This document shows positions 1 to 12,200 of a stretch of 64,000 bases of DNA, piece by piece. Where the stretch lies: contig CM037476.1 in NCBI GenBank assembly GCA_021014325.1, forward strand, positions 21,798,827 through 21,862,826, in the 5' to 3' direction. Source of the DNA: Plazaster borealis. Taxonomy: Eukaryota > Echinodermata > Asteroidea > Forcipulatida > Labidiasteridae. The notes below the pieces were generated by a model that worked only from the letters and a program-made list of their open reading frames with translations, was not told where the DNA came from and did no database searches. How positions within the stretch are numbered: the first letter of the stretch is position 1; each line of letters begins with the position of its first letter. The position numbers and the translations under genes were made by a program.

Positions 1-529
1 GTATTTCTTGGTACCCCCTTCTGCACAAAAGCCGTTTTGTCTGGTTAAAGTTGTCTGAACAGGTTGCCAAGATGTTTCTGCGTTTTCAACAGGAGGTTCC
101 GTTCGGATCGGCTTGGCCGGCGTTCTCGGGGATTCTCCTTCTACATGTCGAATACAAGGTCCATGAGAACGGGCTTTTATGACATCGGGACTAATTTGAA
201 GGAATTATAAAACTCCCCAAAGAGTCACGGGTTAGAGTTGACCTGGATCTGACTCAAATCCAGATTTGTGAAATAATTCTACGAAACCAATAAAAATGTG
301 ATTCCGAATATAATGTAGTGCGACACCAAGTGTGTGCCCATGAGATCCCATATTGCACATTGCAATAATGTGGTGGAATCAACGTTAACTTTGATTTAAT
401 AATTAATGTCTGGGGCACCCCCCCCCCTCATCCCCAGATAAAAATTAAATAAAAAATAATTGATTATTATAAATAGCAGAAAAATTAATGTTTTTGTATG
501 AAATAATGATATATATAAAGTTAAATGTG
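1..529. other. intergenic, no feature recognised
   Basis: AT-rich sequence with a run of C at about 420-428. I see no coding exon, RNA gene or repeat boundary. Confidence 0.5.
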
Positions 530-1000
530 GTCCTGATATTTGCCTTTGTGAAATAAGAAACTTTGATCGAGCCTTATTTGAAAACTGAAGACGTCATAAC
601 GTCATAGCTTATTTCTTATCCAGACATTGAGAGTTATACATATTGTGCTAAGTTGTATTTTTGAACTTGCAACAGGTTTTCAGCAATAAAGATTTATTTA
701 AAAAACATTGTCACGAGAGGGTGCTGTTTGAAGATAATTACGTCATTATTCTTTTAATTGGAAGGCCCGCGGGTCAAATTTTATTTCATAACAGAGAGAC
801 CCTGTCCAAATTTCATATCATATTGTTTGCAGACTCAAAACGAGGCACGGGAATTATTGTCACTTTAACTGCCGGTTTTTACCGGAAGTAAAGGTCACAT
901 GGGGTCACACTTTGTGTAAGATTTGTAAAATACTTCAAGAGCATTTATAATGGTGTAAACATCTTGTATGTAGCAACTAGGGTTGTCCAGTTGTGAATTT
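530..1000 (+). repeat. dispersed repeat, copy 1 (partner at 19255-19685)
   Basis: The stretch with CTTATTTCTTATCCAGACAT, AACTTGCAAC and GGTTTTCAGCAA recurs in the same order and orientation at 19255-19685, with scattered differences. The short open frame inside it (661-891) is not conserved in the partner copy, so I do not call a gene. The repeat class is unknown. Confidence 0.6.
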
Positions 1001-1840
1001 CTTTGATATCAAACGTCGATTAATGTTATGACGTCATCGTCCCCCCAAAAGTGCGGTGTCATCTACATACTAAGTTCTAAGTACTTGGTAAGTTTAAAGT
1101 CTGAACTCTTTTTGGTTAATGACATATAAACTTTTGAGTTATGAAATTTACAGTAAAAATTTAAACGGTGTTTTTCGCTTTTTTTGATTGATTGAGCTTA
1201 ATCTTTTCACAGGTTTGTTATTTCATGTACAAGTTAGGTCACAAAAAAAGTGCGGATACTGGTCTTGGACAAGTACTAATATTGTCCATGTTCTAGAATG
1301 TTTTTATTTTTATTTATTTATTCATTCATTTTTTGGGGGATTAGACATGGCGTTGTACGACTCCGCTCACGAGTCAAAAATCAAAACAATAAATTAATTA
1401 ATTGTATAATCAACTGATTAATTGAATTAAACAAAATGACAGTTTAACATTAAATCGCATCACAGCAGAATATAAAATAAAATTAAAATAATTATAATAA
1501 TAATAATAATAATAATATCATAGCCTTTTCATTTCCCCGCTAGGAATATTTGGCCCTTTATTTGCTGTCACTGTTCCAACAAAAAGTCAACTGCACATTG
1601 ATATGGGCACACAGTAATAATATATAATTTACGGCTATGCCAAACGATCGATCGCTGTACAAATATGCTCCAAAATGTGGTAAGGAAACTTAACCTTCAA
1701 ATAATGAAAATAATTGATTAATTTTTGTAATGGTCGTTGTAGGAAGCCATTGCATTATTCACGCTTTACTCTTTACCCTGCTGCAATAACGCCGATATTG
1801 CATGAAGTTAATTGAAATAATTATAGACTTATACAACTTG
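1001..1840. other. AT-rich intergenic DNA with a TAA microsatellite
   Basis: About ten ATA/TAA units lie at 1489-1518. Nothing else is recognised. Confidence 0.5.
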
Positions 1841-2218
1841 TTAAAGGCACTGTACGCGTTTGGTAATTACTCAAAATACATATTAGCATAAGAACTGACT
1901 TGGTAACGAGCAACAGAGAGCTGTTGATAGTATAAAGCATTGTGAGAAACGACTCCCTCTGAAGTAACGTAGTTTTTGAGAAAGAGGTATTTTCTCACTA
2001 AAATAATAAAAGACTTCTTGCAAGAAGCCTTTTATTCCTATCTGAAAGCACACCGTAATTTGTACAACAAGGGTGTTTTTTCTTTCATCATTTTCTTGCA
2101 ACTTCGATGACCAATTGAGCCCAAACTTTCACAGGCTTGTTATTTTATGCATATGTTGGGGTACACCAAGTGAGAACACTGGTCTTTGACAATTACCAAA
2201 CGTGTTCAGTGCCTTTAA
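1841..2218 (-). mobile_element. TTAA-flanked MITE, complete copy
   Basis: A 370-bp element lies between two TTAA tetranucleotides. It starts AGGCACTGTACGCGTTTGG and ends with the near reverse complement, CCAAACGTGTTCAGTGCCT. It has the centre CTTCTTGCAAGAAG shared by the main subfamily. The TTAA target duplication is piggyBac-like, though the AGG terminus is not the usual CCC. It carries no transposase. Confidence 0.85.
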
Positions 2219-2239
2219 ACTTAAAGCTGGTTGCAGTGT

Positions 2240-2830
2240 ACAGTGCCTTTTTGCAATTTTTTTGATTTTTTTCGTTCATAATTTCGCCCGGGAACTGAAA
2301 TAAAATTCAGTCTTTCTTTGGGGTCACCCCATTCACACCTTCAATAAACACACTGCGGAAGCTCATTATCATAGGGGGTAAGGGTCACCTTGCAAACCTC
2401 ATTACAAATTCAGCAGTTCAAGCACTCTCCATTTGTTTTGTACACATCCCATTACTTAACTTGATAAACAGACATTAATAAACCTTAGCTAGGGTAGCTT
2501 GCAGACATCACACATAGCCTGGAAAATACAGGGGAGCCAAATGGTCTGTGTATTTTAGGTCATAGGTTTGTGATCTAGAAGTATAATGGGCGGGGCCTCA
2601 CTGCAATCCTGCTGATCACCAATAATTAATAACAGACAGAGAGGGAAAAGAGAAAGCATATTCAACTTTTTATAGGGGATAAACCTCTCTTGCCCCTCTG
2701 AGGGGTATTAGGCTTGACAATGATGTGAGAAAAGCTTCATACCCCGGGTGTAATACGATTTCCCAGACTGTTATAAACTATACAGTATTGCTCATTGGGA
2801 TCAGTTATTACGTCATTTTGCGCCGAAAGG
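2240..2830 (+). repeat. dispersed repeat, inverted partner at 22350-23060
   Basis: GAGAGGGAAAAGAGAAAGC, CCCCTCTGAGGGGTAT and CAGACTGTTATAAACTATAC occur here and as reverse complements near 22.4-23.0 kb. The two copies face each other about 20 kb apart on either side of the lectin gene. No coding frame is evident. Confidence 0.7.
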
Positions 2831-3202
2831 TTAGCATTTTTTGTTAATTACTCTTCGTATGAATTTAGTTAAAAACCCATTTTCCCTGACTTCTAAGTTA
2901 TAGGCCTACGCTTGGGACAAATAATTTAAAGTTTTAGTGGCGCGGGCAAGGTCGTTTACACGCTGAATTTTTTAGAACAAAGACTGGTTCGCTGTCTCAA
3001 TGGAATTCCCCATTGCTCGTACACAAACGAGCTTTAGTCTATGGGTTACTGTACTTCTCATTCAGTCTTTGCAAACGGATGGTTGCAAACGGATGGTTGT
3101 AATCATACAGAGTTCATGATTTCATTACTGCGTAAAGGTTGGGAATAATTTCTATGATTGCGATCACTGGCTGAAAGTGGAATATAATTCATTCTGTTGG
3201 AA
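2831..3202 (+). promoter_or_regulatory. presumed upstream region of the lectin gene
   Basis: This is the non-repetitive stretch in front of the lectin start codon. No TATA box or initiator is clear. The assignment rests only on position, and a further 5' untranslated exon cannot be excluded. Confidence 0.3.
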
Positions 3203-6200
3203 ATGTTTCGGGTGTGGATAACTGCTGTCCGGCGGCGTCTGTCCGGGGGAGCTTGGGGCATTCCTCTGGTGTTGCGTGTTGCCTTTCTTTACTGTTATCT
3301 ACATAATGCTCTGTGTGAGCTACAAGGTAAGGATTTTTGGGGAGAGAACTTCGACCGTTCAACATGAATGGCTGTTTTGAGGAGCTTTCAATTTCACGCG
3401 ACGTTTAAAGACACTGAACACGTTTGGAAATTGTCAAAGACCAGTGTTCTCACTTGGTGTATTCCAACATATGCATAAAATAACAAGCCTGTGAGAATTT
3501 GGGCTCAATTGGTCATCGAAGTTGCAGGAAAATGATGAAAGAAAAAACACGCTTGTTGTACAAATTTGTGTGATTCGTTACGTTATTTGTGCTATCATTA
3601 AACAAGTTATACTGCAGTGTAATTACGAATGATTCCTATGGGTGTGTACTGGTTTGTGTGTGTGCGTGTGGGTATAGGTATCCACATTCAAACCGTGGAC
3701 CTATAAAAAAAAAAGGAATAACAGGTCCACGGTTGCTATCACAAAGGAAAACATTGTGGTGCACGGTTGCTATCACAAAGGATTGGGTCCACGATTGCCA
3801 GTGTCACGGTCTTAGCTATCTGGCATGCTCAGCTATCCGGGTGACCAAATACGGTAGCCTTACGTCATGCCATGTCTGCGCACAGCGAGCGAAAGTAGTC
3901 CATTTTAGTGTCGTGGTGAGTCGTGTTGCCAATACATGTACTACCGTACTCTCCGCACGGCCGCGGCGGGCCGGCGGCGCCGAGAGGTAGCTGTCATGTG
4001 GCGGCGTCCATGAGCACTAGTATCCTCCCGTACCCCAATTTCGCGCATCACAAATATTCGCGCAGGTACCTTTCCCGACGCATATTATTTTGTTTACAAT
4101 ACGCAGTGACTAAATTTTTTTTATTTCATGAAAGTATAAAGCCTGATAAACAATTTCCTGCGAAGATGTGGAAAATCAAAGCCTTTCCGGTAAGATTTTA
4201 GATAAATTACAAATGTAGTATACAATCTTACCTTTTTAGACTAAATACAAAACATAGCTAGATAAGATGGTCGATTAAAAAAACAAAAAAACACTGAAAG
4301 TTCTGTGCGTATCGTCTGCCATACTTCAATACTTAAATTACAAGACCACGTGATTTTCATTTAACAACAGAGGGCGTACAAAATACTACGGAAGTTTGAA
4401 GTGGACGTGCGCCTCATAATCCTTTTTTCAGAAATTACGAATTGTTTGCATTTAACTGGACGCGGGGCTTACCAACTTTGTGATAACAGCGCAGAGTCCA
4501 TTTCCCACCTCGCCAACCCCACCACCCCTTCCCGTAAATAATTATCACTGCCGATTTCAACCGGCAGCTTCCCTGCCGCACGGACTAAAGCATTTAGAAG
4601 AAAGGCGGGACAATAGGGACTCCGTAGTGGCGTTCCAGCCCAAGTGCGTGAATTCATGTGACGGAAAACGAAACTTGACAAATCGGGGTCGATTGCAGAC
4701 GACGAGTTTCGTTGTGCTTTGACGATGTTCTGCAGGCTTCAAATTCTCCTCTCAGGTGGGCTTTGACATCAAACAATTAAAATTAAAGCTAAAAGTTGTT
4801 CTTGATTCTGTTAATCAAGTCAAAATTCAATTTCAATTCTTACGTGCGCGAATAATGGGGATACGAGGATATACGGAGCGGAGAATGCGTGGATTGTTTT
4901 AGAGAATTTTGTGAGAAGTGTATCATAACAGAGGGACATATGCATAAGGGTCGACAGAGGATCAGAAGAGGGTCATTCGTTGCAATCCGAAAAATTATAC
5001 GCGTACGGGAGACCACGACACAAACAGCATGCTGGGCACGCCAGATAGCTGAGACCATGTCTACAGCGTGCTAAAATGCCCGGCTATGTCATCCGGATAG
5101 CTGAGCACGCCGGACAGCTGAGAACGTGACACCGGTGTTCTCACTTTCGGTACCTTATGGAGACCACGGACAAATCAAAAAAGGGAAAATAAAAGGACTC
5201 CATAAAAGGACTCCCAAACCATGAGAGAACAAAGCGAATTAGTCCTCGGTAAGCGGATTCACAAACGTGTGCGGGTTGTGTTGGTGGTTTTGGTTTTTTA
5301 TGTTTAAGGATGTAAGTTTAATGATGTTTAGTACAACACAAAAAGCAAACCACCGTACACCAGTTTTGAAACTTATATAGTGTTTTTGTTGTGTTTGACT
5401 GAAATCCTTCCTTTTCCTTTTCCTCTTTACGACCAAGCTCTTTCTGTGACTGGAAAGAATACGTCACAGAGTACCACTCACGGCAGTTCCTATACGCCAC
5501 AGATGGCTATAGATGACGATCAATCATCTTTCAGTCATACGGGTAAGGATTTCACACAAGGCATGGGGCCCTTTCCAAAGTTCGACTTGGCCTCCGGCTC
5601 AGGCTTGGGCCTCCGCCATCATTTTTTTTTAGAACAGTGTACATTTTGTACGGTGTTTCCAACATCAAACGGAGCCCGGAGACAGAGTATAAGCCGAGGT
5701 TTGGAAAATACCCCTATAGGTTGAGCCTTTTCTTATCCAAAATGTAAGGCATGTAAATGTATGTAAAATGGACTGACGTTACCTTGAAATGTTATTTTCG
5801 TTAGAACGAGATATTATTTCGTACCCAACGAATAATATTTCGAGTGACTATGTCGCTCACTTTAAATGATTTTGACGGAGCAATTGTAAAATTTTGAAGG
5901 AACGAATTCCTCTCAGGCCCACGAGAACACATTTTTGCAAAGGGGTGCTGGTTTTTTCAAAGAAAATTTGCGTGCGGGGAGCGCAAAGTCATTACGGAGT
6001 GGGGTCCGGGGCCCGCTTAAGGGCCCGGAAGCTTTTGGTTCCTAAATGCTCTGTCGTGCAATCGGATACACTATTTGGCACATAAATGTCCCTTTTTGGG
6101 GAGAGATTATTATTAGTGTAATTTGCAAAATGATTACCCCACATTGACTTATTTCCACAAGGCGAAGTTGGGTGAAATGAAAAAGCCAGTTTTCAGTGAT

Positions 6201-9200
6201 CGAGTGGGCCGATTTTCTCCGACAATAAACGGTTTTACGGCGTCTTATATATGCTCGATCTTTCATGTAATCTGATCCAATATTTTGAGCTCAGTGTCAG
6301 CGAAGCTGTTGAAATGTAAAAGCCAGATGAATGATTATGTTCGCGATGCACGACAAACGGAACGCATTCAATGTCATTTTTTCCAAACTCACACATAGTT
6401 CCTTAGAAATCATTAGAAATCTTTTAAACACGAAACAGACACGGAAACTCTTCAAACCCACCCTCTGAAAAATAGACTCTCTTTAAAAAACAATATGGAA
6501 GACTCCATGTAGACACCAACCTTGTTCGCCGTGACACCATCTTGCCTCGTTTGGGCAAACGGGCAGGGAACGATTGTTTTGGAAACGACGCTGCGAAGCA
6601 TCTGGGGCCAAGTTCGCGCAAGGACTATCGTTGACCATAGTTCGACTAACCTAGCCCGAACTCTGTCTAGTCGACGATAGTTGGACCACTCTAGTCGACT
6701 ATTTGGAACCAGCCTACTGGGCATGGTCACATCGCTGGTTACCAATAGCCGTTTTCATAGCACAGTGCAGAGTGCACCAGTATAAGAAACTGATAATGTG
6801 TTGAGTCGCCACGGTCGTGTTGACGTGACATGACTAGAGTCGTTCGCACTTCAACTGATGTGCGCATGCCCAACGTGGTTAAACAACCACTAGTTAACCA
6901 CTGGTCCTTGGGCGAACTTGGCCCTATATGTTATGCCGATTCCAAACTTCGGCTCCGACTCCGGCTTGGGCTCCGTCGTGAGTTTTGGAGCAGTGTACAT
7001 TGTGCAAGTTGTTTACAACATCAAACGGAGCCCGGAGCCGGAGCCCGGAGCCGGAGCCGAAGCCAAAGCCGAGGTTTGACAAACAAAAAGCCATTCAATG
7101 GACTCCTATAATAAATTTTGTCGGGTCACCAAAATTGATCACTCCCTGGCAGTATAAACCCTTTTGTTTAGCCCGGCCGTTCGCGCAAGTGATGTACGCC
7201 GCGCTGCCATTGCTGGGGTATGTGGCATGCAGCCATTGGGGCGATTGCGAGAACGGGGGTTGTTGTGGGTGCTGCAGCACCCCCACTTTTTTGATGGGGG
7301 TGCTGGAATAATATATAAAGGCACCCCTAGTTTTAGTAAAAATGTTTCATAAATTCACCCTTACATGAACGGAAATCTTGGAAAAGATCAAAAATATACG
7401 TGTAATACCGGTATGTCATAATTTAAAAAAATGCCAAAAAATCATAATCGACCCCAAGCTGTGATCTTCCGTTTTTTAGTGTTTCTGGTCGGCCGGATGG
7501 CCAGCCCTGCCTGTGTGTATAGTTCTAAGTCCTATTTTTTCAATAGAGGCCGCGGTTTTCTCATGTCTAGTGCAAAAACCTCGTGCTGCAGCGTCCAAAT
7601 AATTGGGTGGCCTGCCAAGGGGGCAAAAAAAACCCCAAAAACCAGAAACCCCGAAAAAGAAAAAACAAAGAAACTAACAAGCAAGCAAGCAAAAAAAAAT
7701 AAAAATAAGAAATAAACATGAAATTCTTACATAGATACAAACAAAAACTATTTTAAAAGTCCTGGCCTACATCAAATAAAATAAATACAAGCCAAAAATA
7801 AAAGATTAAAGTAATTCCTAACACAATTCGCAATGTTGTAAGTAACTGAATTTAGATGAAAAAAATATTTTTTTAGAAGTAACTAAAAAAATCATCAACA
7901 TAATTATACCAAAAAAAACCCAACAACAACAATTTTAAAATATCAATAAAAAAGCTAAATACATGAAATGGCATTTTCAACGCAGATAATTTTTTTCTTT
8001 CGAAAACACCAAACAACTCAGAAACAAACGAACAACTCGGAAATAAACGAATTATTTTACAAATAAACCAACCTCAGAACCACCCATTGGAGAGTCCTGA
8101 TTGGCTGGTGGTCGGACGCGCTCCGACCCACCACGCAGCACTTGTGTCAGTTTAGTTGCGTCCAGACGTAATCGAGATGATTTTGGTTGTGCAGTGTTTC
8201 AGTGGTCCAAATCTTCCATAGTTTGTAAGCATGAGTTTTTTTGCTGTACATTATAGAGAAAGGCGAGGTTTGGCCCCTTCTTCCATAATAGACTTGAAGA
8301 TGGCGTCGAGAGCGTACAATTTTTTTTCTAGAAACAAGACTTCCGGGCACCTCGACAGTGGCGCATTTAAGGGGGGGCACGTGCCCCCTAAATGATGTCC
8401 GTGCCCCTCCCCTCCCCCTATTTGAAATCTGGACTTTTGGGATTTGGAATTTACAGAGTAAGATTGTTACATATTAAAGCTTTAATTTGATAATTTCGAT
8501 GTTTTAAAAACGATTTTTCCATTTACACGCAGACAATGTATTTGTTTTTATACTAATGCCAGATTATCTTATAAAAAAACTAGTAAATCACATTTGTGAA
8601 AGTCGCTGAAAAGGGGCTTTTTAAGAAAAAGGGAAACGTAAACTTGGCCATAAGTGCCCCCTAGAAATAATAGTGCACCATTTGTGCCCCCTACAATTTT
8701 ACCCTAGTAACGGCGCTGCACCTCGAGTAGCAGCTACAGCTTGTAGTGTGGCATTTGCTTTTAAAAATAACTCTCGTATTGTGATGTTTTAATTGATTAT
8801 GGTTTGAATAACAAAAGCTTGATTAAAGGCACTGGACACGTTTGGAAATTGTCATAGACCAGTGTTCTCACTTGGTGTATCCCAACATATAGCATAAAAT
8901 AACAAGCCTGTGAAAGTTTGGGCTCAATTGGTCATCGAAGTTGCAAGAAAATGATGAAAGAAAAAACACCCTTGTTGTACAAATTTGTGTGCTTTCAGAT
9001 TAGGAATAAAAACTTCTTGCAAGAAGTTTTTATTATTTTAGTGAGAAATTACCTCTTTCTCCAAAACTACGTTACTTCAGAGGGGGTCGTTTCCTACAAT
9101 GTATTATACTATCAACAGCTCTCCGTTGCTTGTTACCAAGTAAGTTTTTATGCTAATATTTGTTTTGAGGCATTACCAAACGTGTACGATACCTTTAAGT

Positions 9201-12200
9201 AACTGTAAATTGTAAAAAAAAAATTCGCAAGTCTTAGAATTATTACTTTTTTAAGCTGACCTTAATTTTCGCTTCACGTATTGACCGTAAAGAACATGCA
9301 ATAAAAGGCGATCGTCGTGATCCTTGACGTACGCAAATGCAAACTCGAGGGAACAGCAAGTGCCTTTCGTTAACGGATACTGGTAATTTCTATGGCGACT
9401 ATTTTGTATAAGGATGATCACATTAGTTTTTTAAGGCTTTTACCTGGCGTTAACTGCTCTTAGCTGATTAATTGCTCAGTCATACGTTTTTGACAATATC
9501 ATCACGATGAAAGAAAACATAGAGAAAAGAAACATACATTAAAGCCAAATAATGTCATCGTCATTAACATTTTACAAGTCAACTGTGAACGGGAAGTCGA
9601 TGATCCACATAAAGGATTGCCGTTGACTTTCTAAACGCGTACCAATGACTATATAGTTTTATTATGGTGTAACGTTTTTTTTCTACAAACACAAGCTGGT
9701 GAGCGTTTCCTCCTACCACATGTTACAGTGTATCGCCTTGGGAGGCTGGGCTGTCCAGTGGCTAAAAAGGTAGCCACTGGCCACCCAGCCGCCCAAAGCG
9801 ATAGAAGTGGAGCAGGATTTCTTCATTTTCATGAGTTTCCTGATTTTATTGTAATTGTTTTATTTATTTAATTGTTAGTTTTAAATGAAATCATTCCACC
9901 AATATGTTTTTAGTGTGGAAAAAAGTGATGTGACAAAAATAAAAATCCCACATAGTTGCACCAGCGTTAATCTCCCATAGCTGGTGGCTCAGAGGTGCCC
10001 GGAAGCGGGTTTTTTTTTACACCCAGCGAGGGGTTTTGTACTGTAATACTGCCAATTCCTGTCTTGAGATGAGACTAGAAACATTTACGCCTATAAAGGG
10101 TTAGGTTTAGGGTTAGGGTTAGGGTTAGGGTTAGGGTTAGGGTTAGGGTAAGGGTTAGGGTGAGGGTTAGGGTGAAAGTGAGGGTGAGGGTTAGGGGGGT
10201 GGGTTATGGTTAGGGTTAGGGGAGGGTTAGGGTTTAGGGTAAACCCCTCGCTGCGGTGGTAAAAAAAAAAATACGCTGCCCGGAAGCTCAATGCGTGCAC
10301 CCAACTAAATAAACTCACATAGCATACCGTGCAAAATGCAAAACATTAAAAAAATACTTTTAATAGAAGTCTCACAGATTTTTACAGTAAAGGAAAATTA
10401 TCCATTGACTCTTGAACTTGTATCCTGCTCAATTTAATATGGGGAGTCCCAATGCCCGGAGAGTTATTCTCCCTCCAAATAAAAAACACCCATTCAGCAG
10501 TGACATTTTCCAAACGTCCGAGCATCAATCTTGAACAATGTCCCTATACGCCTCTCGGCAATAGGACCATTTATTCAGGGCCTATGTAATCCAAAATACC
10601 TCAAGTTGAAAGTCAACATTTTTACACTTTCCCCCCTTTTTGGGGGCTCTCAAATCTGTCCAATATAGAATATTTTGAGGGCCTACAAAATATGAATGAG
10701 GCCGACGCTCTGTTTTCTCCCTATTTAGTGGGGTGCACCGTATAGAGGAGGTCATGTTTACAGTTTGACTGGAGACCCCATTCAGGACATTAGGAATATT
10801 GACAGGATCATTTTTCTTCAGGAAAATCTTTTTTTTTTAATCCGTTGAGAAATAGCAGTCTTAAACAAACAAACAAACCGCTCCTATGGTGTGTTGTGTA
10901 CATTTTCAAATGAATGAGCAGTGCCTGCATCATGCGCATACAAATTATTTCTTATCATGTAATAGTTTCTTTCCATACAGTTGACCAATCCACAGACTTT
11001 TAGGTCTTGACAGTATCCTACGGTTGTTCTGGTGACAATTTCAGAGATCGTTTTTTTTATATATTTCAATTTACCCTCGTCCCTGGTGACAGCAGAGGAT
11101 ACTGTAGAGGGGTCCGTTCATTGCAGTGGTCAGAATGTTGGTTCAGTAAAAGACCCGACAGTACCTAAAGGTACTTCTAAGAAAAAATTAAGTTTTTTGC
11201 TCTGCATTTTTACCCCTGGGGTATAGGTACCATTGAGTTTGGGGGAGGGGCGGGGCTTCTAAGGCTTGCATGATGACTTGATGAAAGGGAGCAAGTTGCA
11301 TAAGATTTCAAAGTTCAATGAGGGTCTATAGTTGGCCACATAATTTACTAGATTGAACAAGCATTACCCCCAGCTACCCCCCTACATAAGCCAACACATT
11401 TTGCCCACCCTAAACTGAGGATCAAACAAACTCCATGAGGAAAAAATAATGTTGACATGATTGCGTACTTTCTTGATCAAAGAGTTGGAGGCTTTCAGCG
11501 AAGAATGGGAGTAGCTTCCCCCAAAAATATCATCTAGAAATATGTCATGGCTCTTTGACCCATTTCTGTGACCTTTTGCAGCACGGGTTAGGGCTAGCGG
11601 GCCAGAATTAGGGTACGGGGCTAAAGTAGGGTTAGGGTTTGGGCTAAAATTAGGGTTAAGAAGAGAAGGGTCGTGTACTTCTCTAAGTTATATCACAGCC
11701 AGTCAATCCATGGTTTCAAGTTATATTGCCTGCCCTAGGTTTGTTGATGCTTAAAAATAACAACATACAACTTAAAGGCACTGAACACGTTTGGAAATTG
11801 TCAAAGACCAGTGTTCTCACTTGGTGTATCCCAACATATGCATAAAATAACAAGCCTGTGAAAATTTGGGCTCATTGGTCATCGAAGTTGCAAGAAAACG
11901 ATGAAAGAAAAAACACCCTTGTTGTACAAATTAGTGTGCTTTCAGATAGGAATAAAAACTTCTTGCAAGAATTTTTTATTTTAGTGAGAAATTACCTCTT
12001 TCTCCAAAACTACGTTACTTCAGAGGGAGTCGTTTCCTACAATGTTTTATACTATCATCAGCTCTCTGTTGCTTGTTACCAAGTAAGTTTTTATGCTTAT
12101 ATTTGTTTTGAGTCATTACCAAACGTGTACGATACATTTAAGAATAGGGCAACAAATTTGACTGGCACAAAATCCAAATTGAAGACAGTTATTGCCACGA

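Noticed and set aside
661..891. 76-codon open frame on the plus strand
   Set aside because: It lies in a dispersed repeat whose partner at 19255-19685 does not keep the frame.
3923..4201. GC-rich block at 3950-3990 as a CpG promoter or exon
   Set aside because: It is only about 40 bp long, lies between inverted ends of a repeat, and neither frame continues the lectin.
10091..10318. Asn/Pro-rich minus-strand frame
   Set aside because: It is the translation of the CCCTAA array, not a protein.
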